Below are positions 32,167-47,100 of a DNA stretch of 64,000 nt, one piece after another; the stretch's first letter is position 1, and each line of letters opens with the position of its first letter. A program made the position numbers and the translations under genes. The stretch covers positions 28,899,368 to 28,963,367 of the forward strand of contig NC_072791.1 of NCBI RefSeq assembly GCF_028583425.1. Direction: 5' to 3'. This DNA is from Eublepharis macularius. Taxonomy: Eukaryota > Chordata > Lepidosauria > Squamata > Eublepharidae. The notes below the pieces were generated by a model that worked only from the letters and a program-made list of their open reading frames with translations, did no database searches and was not told the DNA's origin.

Positions 32167-35100
32167 GTAAGTGGGGGGGGGGTGATATTCTTTCCTCCAA
32201 TCCCCACTCTTCTGCTCTCTCTCTCTCCTGCCTGCAAAGTTTTAATCTTCTTCTTTAACAAGGGAGAAAAAGCCTTGCTTGGATTGTGACACAGGAGTAT
32301 GTGCCATGTGTAATTTACTTCTCCCTTGTGGCTAGAGTCTGTTTATTTACTACATTTTTAATACCACATTGTTTGCCAATAACATGATAAAGCTGTAAAG
32401 GTCATCCTTGGTCAGTTACAGAACCGCAGCCCATCATTTCTCTTGACAACAACATCACCAAAAGTCCTGTTGAACAAGATCTTCACCTGCCTTTTGAAGC
32501 AAGTGAGGAACAAATAGAGGTGTCTAAAGGGTTATGTAGCTTTGGGTCTATCACGAAAAGGTCTAAAGTCTTGACTTTTGGTAAATGCCAGTGTTGCATC
32601 TAATCAGGGCCTCCCTGGCAAATCTTAAGGGATTAGGTGTATCTCTGTTGGAATGGATATTCTTTAAAATTCTATACAACTCCCTCCCAGCCATTTAGAG
32701 CTGTGAAGTTCAGAACAATAGCACTTGGAATTGTGCTCAGAAACTAATGGGCCATTGTTGTTGGAGTACAGTCTTATGTGCTTTCTCTGTCCACGCCCAG
32801 CGAAATGACAGGGTGTTTTGAATCAATTGACGTTTCTCAGCATTCTGTATGGGTCTGCCCTTGAAGACTAGATACCAGCAGTCTGATCTGCAAGTCACCC
32901 AAATGTGAGATGCAGTGGCTGCATTGCTGTGCAGTTTCAGGTAGCCTAAAGCTGACAATTATAAATGATTTTACACATGAATGTTGAACTTTGCATCCAA
33001 GTAGTTGCATCACAATCTTTTCCACTCAAGCGTGACCAAATTACCATTGAAGCTCATGGTTGATCTGTTGTATATATTATGCAGATCAGGTTTTAAAAAA
33101 GAAATGTTAGGCAGAAGGAAAACTACTATATCACTTGCTAATGATTCAGCAGTCTTAGGCTATAGGGACTGAACTCCATTGAACCTGGGGCTTCATTACA
33201 TTTGTAGATATGGACTTCAAAACTCATTTAACAAGTGTGAGTTATATGAGTTACGGATCAATCGTTTTTAAAAGAATCCTGATTTTAGGAATAGACATTA
33301 ATGTACATATTAAACCTATGGAGAATTTTTAGAACGTCGTATTTACTTTGAAATGACCATTTATCAGAAGCCATGCTAGTGGGAATTGTTTTAATAGCAG
33401 GATCATGCTGTTGGCTGTCATTCTATTTTGCTTTTTTTCAAAGCCCTTTACACTCATTTCAGCTGTGCAGTACTGAGAAACTAGCATTGAAGTCAAAGGA
33501 GTTGGGAACTAGCAAGGTCAGGTCGGTTTTTGTTAGTGTTTGTTAGACAGGCTTTTTGTCACCTCTAATGAAAAAAATGGTGTTTACAAACAGTCGTCTG
33601 TAAAGTCACATGCATTTTGTATTACAAATCTTTTTTTCTTGAAATGATGGTAGTTTTTTAAATGAGGTATTGACTGTCAGGAAACTAATCTTTCTGGGTT
33701 TTTTTACAAAACAGCCATACTTTATTATATATATCATTGGTTGCTGTTCTGTTTTACATACAATTTAAGCATGTTGGCTATGAATCTTGAAAATATGTTT
33801 CTCAGAGTTTTCAGCATTAGGACTTGTGTGCAGACATTTTGTGGAGCAGTTATTCATAGGAAAAACACTTGGTTAGGATAAACCATCTCTTGTGACCCTT
33901 TGGCACAGTTCAGTGTTTATAGCAAAGAGGGAGAAATTGAACATTTTGACTTCATGGCCCTCAAGCAGACACCACAGTGGCCTTTGATCTCTTCAAGCAA
34001 TCCTAGATCCAAATATTTGAGTGGCTGACTTTTCTATGCCAATTCCCACAGAAAATAAGTCACTTTTAAAGAAAACACATTGCTTATTTTAATTTAGCTT
34101 TTTAGGCGCCTCTTGTTATCTACGTGGGAGAAATAATTCTCATGAAATGCATTTCTTAGAGTGAGAAAGAATCAGAAGCAACTCCAAATGTAGGGGTGTG
34201 GCAAAAGTTCAGTAGCAGTATATGGGATCAGGAAGGGATCGAGTACTCACTGGTTGTTTTCCATGTCATTTGTTTCTTCATCTGCACATCCACTTTCTGC
34301 CCTTTCTGCTGTGATGGTATATCTGGGTGGTTCTCATTGTGACACTGGAAAACAACTTTTGACTTGTTTCCTTACTGCTTTTCACTCTCTGTCTACCTCT
34401 CCTTATAGTACCTATACCTATTGACATCAGTGGATAGTGCATTGTGATCACATTGTTTGACCCAGGCAGGGATCAGGAGGAAGAATAGCCACTGATGGGC
34501 TTTCTGCTGTTGCCAGAAGCATTTTGATCATTAACCAAGACACATTGTTTATGCCAGTGTGGTGTAAAAGGTGCTGAATAAACACAAACACTACTACTCA
34601 CCTAATCAGTACCATAGTTCCTAGTCCATGATACTAGTTTTATGAGTAGGCCACTTTTGCTGCTTCTCCTGTTTAACATTTTAGTGTTTTAAAATATCAT
34701 AATGTATGGAGAATTAGACATATTCAGATCAGAATGGTGACATACTCACTCTTCTGAGATGGGACTGATGGGGAAGACTTTTTAAAGAATGCCCAATTAA
34801 AACGCAATACTTTCTTCACTATGATACAGTTATAATTCTGAGGGTAGAATGGGAGGTGTTGGTTGGAACCTGTTAGGTATTTTTAAGGTTTCTTTCATGC
34901 TCCCATTTCACTGGCATAATTCAGATGTAATGACAAACCACATGAATCAGCCTGGATAATCCTTTGTCTTGCAGATCGCTGCCACTTCCTCTTCTTTCAC
35001 ACGGCTGGTTAATGAAAGATTTTCACAGCAAACTATAGTTTGTCATTCCAGCAAATCCAAAACTACAGCTTGTATTCTTCTTTGCAGATTAGGATTCTAA

Positions 35101-38100
35101 AACAGTATTAAAGTATGGTTTGTAGGAAACAGCATAAACCATAGCTCTTCGTTCCACGTAGAACAAGTTGGCAGAATGGCGCTCTTTCTGCCTTCTCCTT
35201 TCTCCAGCAACTTGCTGCTTGTTCTAAAAGTCCTCTCTTGATCTTAGGGAACACTTGTGAAGAAAATGTACAGTAGAATGAGGGGACAACGCTTATTCCA
35301 CCTTAAATCTTTGAGAGTCACTTTTCTATCACAGTCAAAAGCCTTTTGGAATGCTGTGTACTTCAAAGCAAATATACAACTGTCTGTACACAAGCATTCT
35401 CTATTGTGGCCCCCACCTTATGGAATGGTCTACCTGATGAGGTTACGAAGGCTCACAATGCCCTGGTTTTCTGCAAACTGTGCAAAACTTAGTTGTTCAA
35501 GAGGGGAGGGGTAATATGCTGTACTGTAATGACATGGTTCAGATGGTTGCATTGGTAAAGGTATAGGAAACGGGGGTCTTTCTGTTCTGTATGCTCCTAC
35601 AGTGTAATTTCTACATTGTTTAATGTGTTCTGTTTAAGAGCTGCTTTATCAGGTTTGTTACAGCTCTATTTTAGATCTTTGGCTGGCTCCAAATTTCTAT
35701 AGTCCAAATTCTATTATTGGATGCCCCATCCTGTTGATTGAATTTGAATTGTACGATAAAATAAAAACATATCAAAATGGTAACAATGGGCTATTAATAT
35801 AAATGGGTTTGTTAATGGGTTTATTAATATAAATAGGTATATTATATAATCAAGGAATGATTTCTACAAACAAAAGGTTTTTGTGAAAAAGCAATACATC
35901 CATATATTTACCATATTTTAAAAACTCTGTAGGAAAGAAGTCTTAGTGGAATTTAAAAAATGCTACTGAGTTTTATGTAAGAGAACAAACGTTGCCTGAG
36001 AGTTTTTTGAGTTTTTTAGGGATTAAGTTCAGAAAGATTTCCAAGGTGGTACAGGCACAGCTGGATAGACCAATACAATCCAAGAAATTCAGGACCAATA
36101 AGAATGCTGTAATAAAGTTATTGGGCTTGGCAGCATTACTTTGTAAAACAATATAGACATCATTGTAGATCCAATGAAAAAAGTAACTAATAACTTCCTA
36201 GAATTGGATATGCTGATAAATTTATGGCACGATGCAAAAATAATTGTGATGCCCGAGGGAGCGAAACTCTGATCTCTAGTTATGTCCTGTAAGCCAATCT
36301 AAGTCCTGAATAATGGCTACAAACAGGATACATAATATTTTGCATAAGCATATTTACCAGGATCAAACAAGAATGTTGTAGAATAGAAAAATGCTAGATG
36401 ATAAATATTTATCATCTTATGAAGTGAGAGGTTTGCATCCTATCATTCTGCTCAGCTAAGTCTAAAGCCTTCCTGCAGTCTAAGATAGGGTACAAGCAGG
36501 TTTCTGTCTTTTAAAAAATGCTATATTATTTTTAGGGGCTGGAAAAAGCTTTCGATAACGTAAAGTGGGCATTCTTATTCCAGGTCTTGGTTACTTAACA
36601 TGGAAGGGAATTTTTTAAAACTGGATGGCTTGTGCTAATATAAAATTAATTTTGAATTTTCTTTTTTAAAACTTTAGAGTCTTAATGAAATCTTGGAGTC
36701 AGCTGATGCCCCTCTGGAAGTTACGGAGGGGTTTATTCAATCAATTTCTCTGTCTATTCCCTGGGGCTCTCTACTTCAAGATAACTGTGCACTTGAAGTG
36801 AAGGGCTTAGAGATGGTCTTCAAGCCAAGACCCAGACTAGGTAGGTTTAGAAAATAACAATTATTTACCATTACCAATTATCCAGAAATCTTATCTGTAA
36901 ACATATTCATTTTTGCCAGTGATCAAATATTATGAAGTCTGCTTGGTTTTTGATGGCTAGAATACTGGGGTGTTGTGCTGGGAATGTATCCTGCAGAGTC
37001 AGCCACACCTTTTCAGATCATAAAGAAGCAGATCTTACTTGTAAATGACATCTTCAGTAGAGGGTAGGATGACAGTCTTCTTGGGGGTGTTTTTTACTGC
37101 TCAGATATGGTATGCAAATCTTTTGACTTGAATACAGCTGTTGCTGTGTTTGATTCACAAAGCTGAAGGAACATACTTTGGTTTCCTCTTGAGGAAAATT
37201 TTGCTCTATGTCCGTGAGGACAGTTTTGGACTTCGTGGAACACACACGCCCACCCCAACTTGATGGCTATACTGTGGACTAGAATTTAGTATGTTTTTGG
37301 AAGGACTGACCTATTTTTCCCCCAAGAACATCAGTGTGTGTGTTGATGCTGTGCTGTTCCTGTCTTGACTGGAGCTGCATAGTTTGATCCACAACCAGCA
37401 ACGAGCAAATATAGAAAGAGTGTCCTCAGTGTAATGTTGTGTAGCCATGTCTTCTAGATGCACAGTGAGTGAGTGCAGCCTGAAGACAAATCCTGCTTTT
37501 CATTCACAGGTAGTATGAGCTCTGGGTACCCTTGTTATAGCAGGGAAAGCCCAGTTTTACTCAGAGGTTTCCGATATAATTGAAATCAACTGCTTTCTGT
37601 TTTCTGCATGCATGCCTATTAAAATGACACCAAGGTGGCACATTCATGCAACCCCCCCCCCCCATGTGTTCCAGTGGTTTTGAATACATTTGCAGCATGT
37701 GTTCTGCTCACATACTGCAAGTTTAAGCCAGGTACCCACAATCTTCCACATCACTCAGTATCACCCCAAAATGGTTGGTTCCTAAACTTTGTATGTTATA
37801 TCTTAGGATATTGTTTAGAAATATGTATGTGGCAGAAACTAATGAAATCAGTGCCACGCATGTAACTGGCACTTGATCACGTGGCTTTATAAAATTCTTC
37901 TGCTGAAACACTGATGTTGAAGGAGACGAATTTGGTGAGGAGTTTCTTTATCTGATGCTCTGTACACAGAACATCTGAAAGTCTGTCATCCTCAATTTCA
38001 GAAGTTGTACTTCTGATTTATTTTATGGAAATTCCTGCCTTGATGCACTTTGGATTTGATCGTTCACTTGTTGAACTCTGTTAATGGATGAACATTAAGT

Positions 38101-41100
38101 TTCTCTTGTGTTTCACAGCTTCTGGTTCAGAGCCAATGTACTGGTCAAGCTTTATGACCAGTAGTATGCAACTTGCAAAGGAATGTCTCAGCCAGAAGCT
38201 GACAGATGAACAAGGAGAAGGGTCCCAGCCATTTGAAGGACTTGAGAAGTTTGCTGAAACAATTGAAACAGGTATTTAAGCAGCGGGATACTGAGTTTTG
38301 TTAAGTTAAAGTATCCTTCCAGTAGGGTTATCATTTATGTCTGTCAGTACATCAAGCAATTACTTAATTTCATTATACGAAACTTGTTGTCATTATAAGT
38401 CATTAATATTTGATAGTTTAAAAAAATCATCTTTCTTGATTAAAAATGAGGTACAGTTTGGAGCAAGTATTGCTAAGTCTGAAGAACAGGACCTATGCAT
38501 TATTTTTTTCAGTCCCATTTCAGACTTGTAAAATTGGCCTGTGCCAACACCACAGTCCTTCAATCCATACATAAAATCTCATGAACCCTGAAAAAAGTTC
38601 TAGGTATGAAATTACTGTTAAATATTTTACATTTTGGAAAAATGCTCACTTTTACAGTTTTTGTTTAATAATTATACTCATTTCTGAGAGTCCTACAAGT
38701 TCACTAATTGTTTTGACCCTAAAAAGGGATTATCCTATCGGTGTCTTTAAAACAATTCTTATGGACCAATGTGGTTGCAAAGAGCAGGCCAATTAACTTA
38801 AAGCTTTATTTTCCTGGCTTTTTTCATTGCAAAATCATCAACTAGCCCCTCAGAGTTGATTTCTCTTGGAAGTTCACACTCGATAGACAAGATGGCTGGA
38901 TGGTTTAACCATTCTTACCCCATTGAAGAATATCTGCAGGGTTTTTTTTTTTCATGAGTGCTAGCTTGCTGAAACTTTTCAGCTTCTTCCACAGTCACTG
39001 TGCAAAGAATCTGTGTAGGGCTATGCGCACTTCCCTGAAAATTAGTTGCCACAGTGTCAGCGTTGAAATAATTTTCCTCTTGAATTTGTCTATCTGCTTT
39101 CCTAGTTACTGTATTGTTGTCTAACTGCAGAAAGACCTTGTCTGATTTTTAAAAAATGGAGGATAGACTGTTTTCCTTTAACTTTTTTTTGTTCCCTTTC
39201 TTTTACTTCCTTACATTTCTGGCTGCCTGATTTGTATTTATAGCCCCCACCAGCCCTGGCAGCAGGAAGCATGTGTGTTTGTGAGCGAATTAGACACTTA
39301 CTTATATTTTGGGCTGTAAATCCTACCAGAAGCAGCAGCATCATTTGCATCCACTGTCCTATGGCGCTTTGCCACCAGCTGTTCCTCCCTCCTGTCTGTG
39401 CAAAAGACAATCTGGGAATGGTAGTTCTTGGTGTGATAGACCCAGCCGTTCAGCATGTTGCTTAAGAATGCTGCTTTAACAACATTGGCTCTAGCAAATT
39501 TCACAACGTCTGGGCAGTAGATAAAGGAAAATAAGTTTCTACACATGTCTTCAGGTATGATCTACAGTTTATGTTCGGTTTTTTCCCTCATGATAACGGG
39601 GATTGCAGCCTGGGCTGTGCCCCTCTGGACCCCAGGAAAGTCTCCCCGCCCCCATTTGGGGGCCCTGCTGAAGAGGGAATTGATATAGAGCCCAGTGAGT
39701 CCTCTTTCCCTCCCTAGGTACAGAGGGAGGCATGTATGCATGCCTTGTGGAACAATTCCTCCTAACTGCCTTAGTCCTCAAATAACCTGTTCTGTGGAGG
39801 AGTGGTAGGACTGGATTGCTATGGTGGACATGGATTACCAGCAGCCCCTTCTGCTTAATCCAGTGATCTATGTGCATGCATCTGGGTAGAGTGAGCGGAC
39901 TCATTGAGCAATATGACAGTCCCTTTTTTGGACTCAGCAGCATCCAGGGTCTGCATTCTTAGTCTTAAAATCCTAATATCAGGGCAGTTTGTAGCACATT
40001 AAAAGCCTTGTTTCTTCTTATACCAAATGGACATGTTACTGGCTATAAATACTTGAGTAACTGAATGCAATATCAGGTAGGTTTTCTTAATTTTTTTATG
40101 TGACTCTCGCTCTGGTTTCTTCCATATAGTTTTAAGAAGAGTGAAAGTAACCTTTTTAGAAACTGTTCTGAGAATTGAACATGTGCCAGATAATTCTAAA
40201 AGTGGAACAGCACTTGAAATTCATATTGACAAGTAAGTAGTTTTTTTTTTAATTTAAAGTGAAACACAAATTTTTATTTTCTCTTAACATGCAAGGGTTT
40301 ACAATATGTAAAATGATGGTTTTCAAAGCAAGTTGAATCAGATCTGCCTGTGTTGAATACTCTGGACATAGGAATTTTTTGGTGCGGGTGGAAGGGGGAA
40401 GAGAGGGGACTTATTCTACAGAACGTGAATCTTCACTGACGTTGTAGGACAGACTATACATACGCATGGAATTCTCATATGCCTGCTTAGTATAGCAAAG
40501 TTTTTCTGCTGCTTTTGGCACCTGAGGCCTCTGTTCAATCTGTAATAATGACAGAATCTAGACAGAAGTCTGATCGAAATGGAACTGTTTCCCCAGAGTA
40601 CAATTTGGTGATTCTGTTTATCCCTAATTACTTAACGCATACGCACATTTTTCTACCTCTGTAACCACTTAGTAGGGCTCTGGATGCAACGTGTTTTGTG
40701 GTCTGCGCCTTTTGTTTTCTGTTTCAATTTAATTTTCCATTTTGAACTGTTCTGTTCAGTTATTTGAGGGGGATGGTTCTTCGTCATGAGGTCTCTGAAG
40801 AAGCCTCAGTGGTTGAAAGCTCAGGACCTAGAATTTCAGTTTCATCTAACATATGAGAAAAAGTTGATGAATATTTAGTATTTTCCATAAATTACTTTTC
40901 TTGATCCAGGCTTTCTTCATAAAGATTGAAATGGGCAAAATAGGCAACATCCACTTCCAGTACTTGAGACTGCATGGAGATGTTCCGTACTGGCTGGCAG
41001 CTTTGAGCAGGGCATTTCAGCAAAGACCAAAGCATGCTTTCTGGGTGGGATACATGCTTTCGATTGCCCTGCGGGGATGATAAAATTTAAACCTAATCTT

Positions 41101-44100
41101 TACAGTTTAAGTCATTTGATAACTCTTGAAATAGACACCAGGGCAGATTTTTTTTGCATGAATTGTCAGTGGCTGTGGCGGGCAAGGGTGGGGGTCAGTC
41201 CTTCTTTTATAATTTTTTTTCCCCACTCCCTCAGAACGATGTATTGTGATGAAACTGCCGACGAATGCTCTGGAATTAATGTCCATCAGCCCACAGCTTT
41301 TGCTCACAAATTACTTCAGCTCTCAGGTGTTTCTCTTTTTTGGGATGAATTTCCTGCATCATCAAAATCCTCTCCAGTGTGTTCAACTACACAGTTGGTA
41401 AAAAATATTTTAGATCTTTATATACTCATATCTGTAACCTATTAGATCTATAATGTATTGCTCTATGCAGTAGACTGTTTTCCTGCATTCCTTGCTTGTT
41501 ATAGCAACCTTAATTCTGCCTCATTGGCACTGACTCTACAGATGCTAGTTTTTTAAATTCAAGTTTCCTTCCTTGTCTGCTGTGGTGGACGGTATGAGAA
41601 CCAAGCTGGGTGATGTGTACAGCGCAAATTGGATCTTGGCTTTAAATGGTGTGTTGCCCTGAGCAACAGCTGCAGAAGCAGAGCAACATGCAACAGGCTG
41701 CTCAGGAGGAGAGCAGGGAGGAGCCAGCAAAATGAGGGTCATAGTCAGAGCAGGTAGCCCCAGTGGAGGAGGAAGGCATCTGACCCCAAATGGAAGAAGT
41801 GGTGATGGGAAGCCTAGGCAGCAGCCACTTTCTCCCCACCCCACACCCCCATCCTGGTCTATCTGTAGTGGGACAAGGCAGAACAGCAACTGTGTCATCC
41901 ACCTTGAGTCTCAGTGAGAAAGGCAAACTATAAATGACATAAAGAAATAAAAGAATAGGTGGCGTCATAAAACACAGGGGCACCCCAGGAAGGTGTGTGT
42001 GGGCACAAGAAGAGCACGGTGAAGCCAAGCAGGAGTTCCCCCAGGAGCCCAGCCTACTATGTGGAGGCTGGGGCTCGGTCCCAGGCTACAAGTGATGGTC
42101 ACAGAGAGTTAGTCATTTACTATTTTAACTACCTTTTAGCTTACCGTAGAGGACTGTTGGCAGGGTGACTTGTTATTGGGGGTTCCTTGAAGGAGGGAAG
42201 GGTACAAATATTGCAAATAAATTAATGGATGAATTTCCCAAGTGCAGCTTGACGTGACGTGTGCTCATAAAAATGAGATACCAAGTATATTACATTGTTT
42301 AAATTGGTTCTTTCTAGACTATATATCTTCCATGTGGCTTTTTGTTATAATATTACCCACTTAGAGAGAAAAAAAATTGCCTTTTGATACTAGAAAAGCT
42401 TTGTATTGCGTCATAATAATGTCATCATTTTGCTACAACTGAAAGCTCTGTTTAATTATTGTTATATATATAATAATGCTGTCCTTGTATATGCAGCAGT
42501 TGGCATATGTAGTGTTTTTCCTTACCGTATCTTTTAATTCCTTTTCTCCAATTTATTTTAAAGACGACAGAACCAAAGCTTTCACCTAGCTGGAACCCAA
42601 AAATTGTGTATGAGCCGCACCCACAATTAGCAAGAAACATACCAGAGGTTTCTCCATCAGACCCCGTCCAAATATGTAAGCTGATTGGAAGAATGGAGCT
42701 CAGTCTTACATTAAAACAAAACGAAGTGCTTCCTGGAGCAAAGGTTAGTTGTAGTCTCCTACATGTTCATATTATGTAGTTGCAGACAAGAACAGCAGTC
42801 AAGTTTATTGGTTAGAGCACTTTTACACGCCTTTCCCTGAAACCGGAACTAAGGCAGGTTACAGTGGTAATACAAAAATATATACATTTAATCATGAAAA
42901 ACTAAAAAATATACATTTAATAATTCATACAAACTAAAAGCAGTATACATTTAATCCATAAAAACTACAAACATATAAATTACATGGCATTGTCAAAATC
43001 CCACCTGCATAACTTACGTTTTTTCCATTGCTGTGAATTACTCTGAGGCCTGATGCAGACACACTGCTGGGCCTTCCCTATACTTTCCTCCTCCTCCTCC
43101 TCCTTTTCCTGGATGTGTCTTTCTGCTGCTCTTCTGAATTATAGCCTGGCCATTGTGCTGGGTTTGGTAGAGAAGGGATAAACCCATCAGGTTGGATCCT
43201 GTACAGTACCAGTAGAATGTGCTGGTAGATGCAGATCTTGCCCACCTCCAGCAGCTGTCTGAGTATGGTATAAAGTGATGCCAGGATTGAGGCAGGTATA
43301 TGGACATACAAAAAGAGTTGCTGCGATGAGTAGGAGAAAGCAGTCGAAATTGCCCCTCTTTTTGTGCCAGTGGTGCCTCTACCTTCAGTGGAAGGCTTTT
43401 TGCAGCAGCATGGCAGCTGTGTAAAACCATTCAGAGATATTTCCTAATCGTCCTTCTGCTTCCCTTCTCTTGATTCAAGCAAAATTAGCTGTCTGAGACA
43501 GCTAAGAGCCAGGGGCAGCAGTGGTGTGGGAACCTGACAGCTGACAAGCTCAGTCGCAGCCATACCTGCAGCATTTTATTTCACTCAGTGGGTGAGCATC
43601 ATATTCAGCTGCAGTCCTTATTCTGCTTTGACTTCCTAATGCGTCAGTGCATGAGGCAAAAGCTTCATTCATGATTTGAACTGGGAAGTATGGGAAGCAT
43701 CCTTTGTGGTCAGCTCAAAATTAGAAAACCAAAATACATGTACACCGAGCGCACATGACCAGAAAGCAAGAAGGCATCCAAAGAAGATGTAAACAATTCT
43801 CTTTGGAATTGCTGATCTCTGAGAACGAAGCCATGTCTCTAAGATACATAGCAACATCTTCAGGGAACAGGCCATTGTCTTTAATATTGAAATCAATCCA
43901 GAAGGAAACTCAGTGATAATTTATAGAGCTCCTTTTATCCTTCTTTTTGGGCAGGCTTTTAAAATCAGGATTTGCTGACAGTAGCATCCATTGTGGGAGA
44001 AAGAGAAGAGGGAGTTGAAAGTACAGGGCCAGAGGAAAAAGATAGGTGCAGAGCTTCTGCAGTCAAGTGTATATCTGGATACAGTTCTTACATTGATGGC

Positions 44101-47100
44101 CTATTATATGTCCACATCTCTCCAAATGATTATAACAATTTTCAAGCTTAGGAGGAACAAGAAAAAGAAACCTTTTTTAACCTTTCCATCTTCATATGGA
44201 ACTTGCTGTAAAAGAAAATCCAGCTGCGATCTTTTAAGTATTACAGTATCATTGTCAAAATGATAGGGTTGTAGCCTACCAGCTTTTTCTCTCAGTCTCA
44301 CAACTTCTCTTCCTTATTACGGCCTCCATTGTACAAGGCTTTTGACCATGCACATTCCATGGTCTCCAGCACACACTTTGGTGATCAAAGGGGACTCTTC
44401 CCTTTCTCACCAGTGGAAAAGCTGTTTGGATCCAACCCATACTTTGTAGTGTCCCTTGTTTGACAATAACCTGGATATTTTGTGTTCCAGTGTTCGCACA
44501 ACTTGAGGAACTGCTTCCCATGAGAAATTATTTAGCATGTTTGAGTTCAGATATACACAAGCAGCTTCAGCCTGCTCTGTATTTATGCTTTTGTATAGAA
44601 ATATAAGATGTGACTTAGCCATAGATATAGTAACAGCTTATGTAGTTAGAAACAGTCTGTTCCAGCCGTTGCAGTAATGGAAACTGATAGTCATACTTGT
44701 AATGTATGAACTAAGCAATCACATCTGAGTAATGATGGAACTGCTTGAAGGATGAAAAACCTATTGTGTGAATTAGCCTGTGGTATTAGTAACATTGTAC
44801 GTGTAAGTCAGAAAAGGTGGCATCACTCAGGAATTAAGTCTAGTGTTGAAGTTTCAGTAATGTTTTTAACTCATATGTCTGATTGCCCAGACCCAGAAGT
44901 GCAAGCTGCTTTGCTGTTTGAGCAGACACTTGGAGATGCCAACTTAGGCATTGCAGACACAGTCAAGCCTAGATATAGTGATGATACAAAAGATGATGTC
45001 TTGGTATGAGTGTATAGCATGGCTGACTATAGTATTTGTACAGGACCTTGTAGAATAACAAGGAATTTAAATGGGGGAAGAAATATCTGTTATTTTTCAT
45101 TGAGTAACCTGTGCAAAATCTGATAACTGAAGAAAAATTGTCACTGTTTCATACACTTTGTTTTTTAAAGTTGGATGTAGATGGACAGATAGATTCCATA
45201 CACCTGTTCCTGTCACCCAGGCAGGTACATCTTCTGTTGGACATGTTAGCAGCCATTGCTGGACCAGGCAAGTAGAAACTCATTGCCTACTTTGGTCGGA
45301 GGGAAGCACTGTTGTGTTATAAGCCTCGCACAATAATCAAAACTTTAAATATTTTTAACTCTTTGAAGTTCATTTATATTAGTAATTTTTAATTAAGTTC
45401 TATTCATTCAAATAAGGAAGAAGGGTTAACATTTGTGTTTAAATCTCCTATTGAAATCAGTGAAATGAAGTATTTGATTTCGGCTGGGTTGTGCCTGAGA
45501 TTATAAGCCTTCTATTTGCGTTTCAGTAAAAATCTAAATAAATGACAATACTAGATGTAGTCTGAAGTTAAAACAAAAAAGATTTTATTAGTTCAGAAGT
45601 TGTTTCTCTGTTGTATAGTGGAAGGATTTTTGTTTTCTCTGAGATTTGAATGAGAAGTCAAGTCTCCGTATCCTCTTTTTGTGACAGAAAATTCCAGTAG
45701 GCTGGAATTGTCTAATAAGGATAGGAAAAATCGACCAATGCAACAGGAAGACGAGTATCGGATCCAAATGGAGCTTAAGCGCTACCTAAGAAAAGACATT
45801 TTGCCAGCAGGAGCACAGTCTGATCCAAGTTTTTATGAGACAGAGGCAGCCAGAACTCCTTCCAGTCGTGGTGAGCAGCTCTGAGGATGTGGGCATATGA
45901 TCAGTTCGGTTGAAATGTACCCTGTAGAGATTGTCAGCATTGAATGAGGTTCAGACACTTTTTAATGGTTAATGCAGCCCAAGCTCTGCTCATGACCTGA
46001 GTTCGATCATAATGGAAACTTGGGTTCAGGTAGCCGGCTCAAGGTTGACTCAGCCTTCCATCCTTCTGAGGTCGGTAAAATGAGTACCCAGTTTCCTGGG
46101 GGTAAAGTGTAGATGACTGGGGAAGGCAATGGCAAACCACCCCGTAAAAAAAGTCTGCCAATAAAACGTCGTGATGCAGCGTCCCCCCATGGGTCAGTAA
46201 TGACTCGGTGCTTGCACAGGGGACTACCTTTACCTTAATGGCTATCAGTCAATCATTATTATGTCCTGAACTACTGGCATTCTGATGTTGGTTTATCTAC
46301 AAGTAAATTGTCTTTAGTGAAACTAGTCTTTAGATGGGATGCAACAGTGGTACTTCTCTTATTTTCGTTGTCATATAACATTTAAAACATACATACCTGG
46401 AATTAACAGATTGTGAAAGTGGGCAAGGATTGTTGTCTCTCTCTTGACAGTAATCTATGACACATACGAGGGTATAAGTGTTGTCAGTGTTAGTCACCTA
46501 GTCCATTGACTTCTGAATACTGTAAACATAAATATTTGTCATTTCAAATAAGTTATGTACGAGCTTTTTTTTTCCCTTCAGAAGAAGAGGTTTTCTTCTC
46601 AATGGCTGACATGGAAATGTCTCACAGTCTGTCTTCTCTCCCACCTCTTGGAGATCCACCTACTATGGATTTAGACCTTTCTTTAACTAGTACATATACT
46701 ACTACTCCTGCAGGATCTCCACTTAGTACGGTAGTGGTATGTTACTCTTAATATTTCATCTTCAATAAATAAATGAGTTTGGGGGGATGGATTTTTTTTA
46801 CATATCTAAATAACTACCAATGCCATTCTACCAGAGTGATTTCCAGCAGGCATCTATACATAGTTTGGAGGAAGATCACTTTCAGTGCTCTGAACCTTTA
46901 CACCTTGGGCGCAGAGTGGGCTGGACATAATTTGCTATGGCCTTGCTGTAACTTTCTGTTACGTGTATATGCTCACGTGTTAAAAATACACTATTTCTTT
47001 ATGAAAAATCTAAAATCCTGGCCTTTTCTGATTCCAAGAGAGGTGTTGAAGGGGGGATTTCCTTGATGGTCCAAATGTAGCCCCCACACTGCATGCTGCT

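Noticed and set aside
45268-45274. GT donor four bases downstream of ATG2B exon 7
   Set aside because: It would shift the frame into exon 8; the GC donor restores the conserved peptide.
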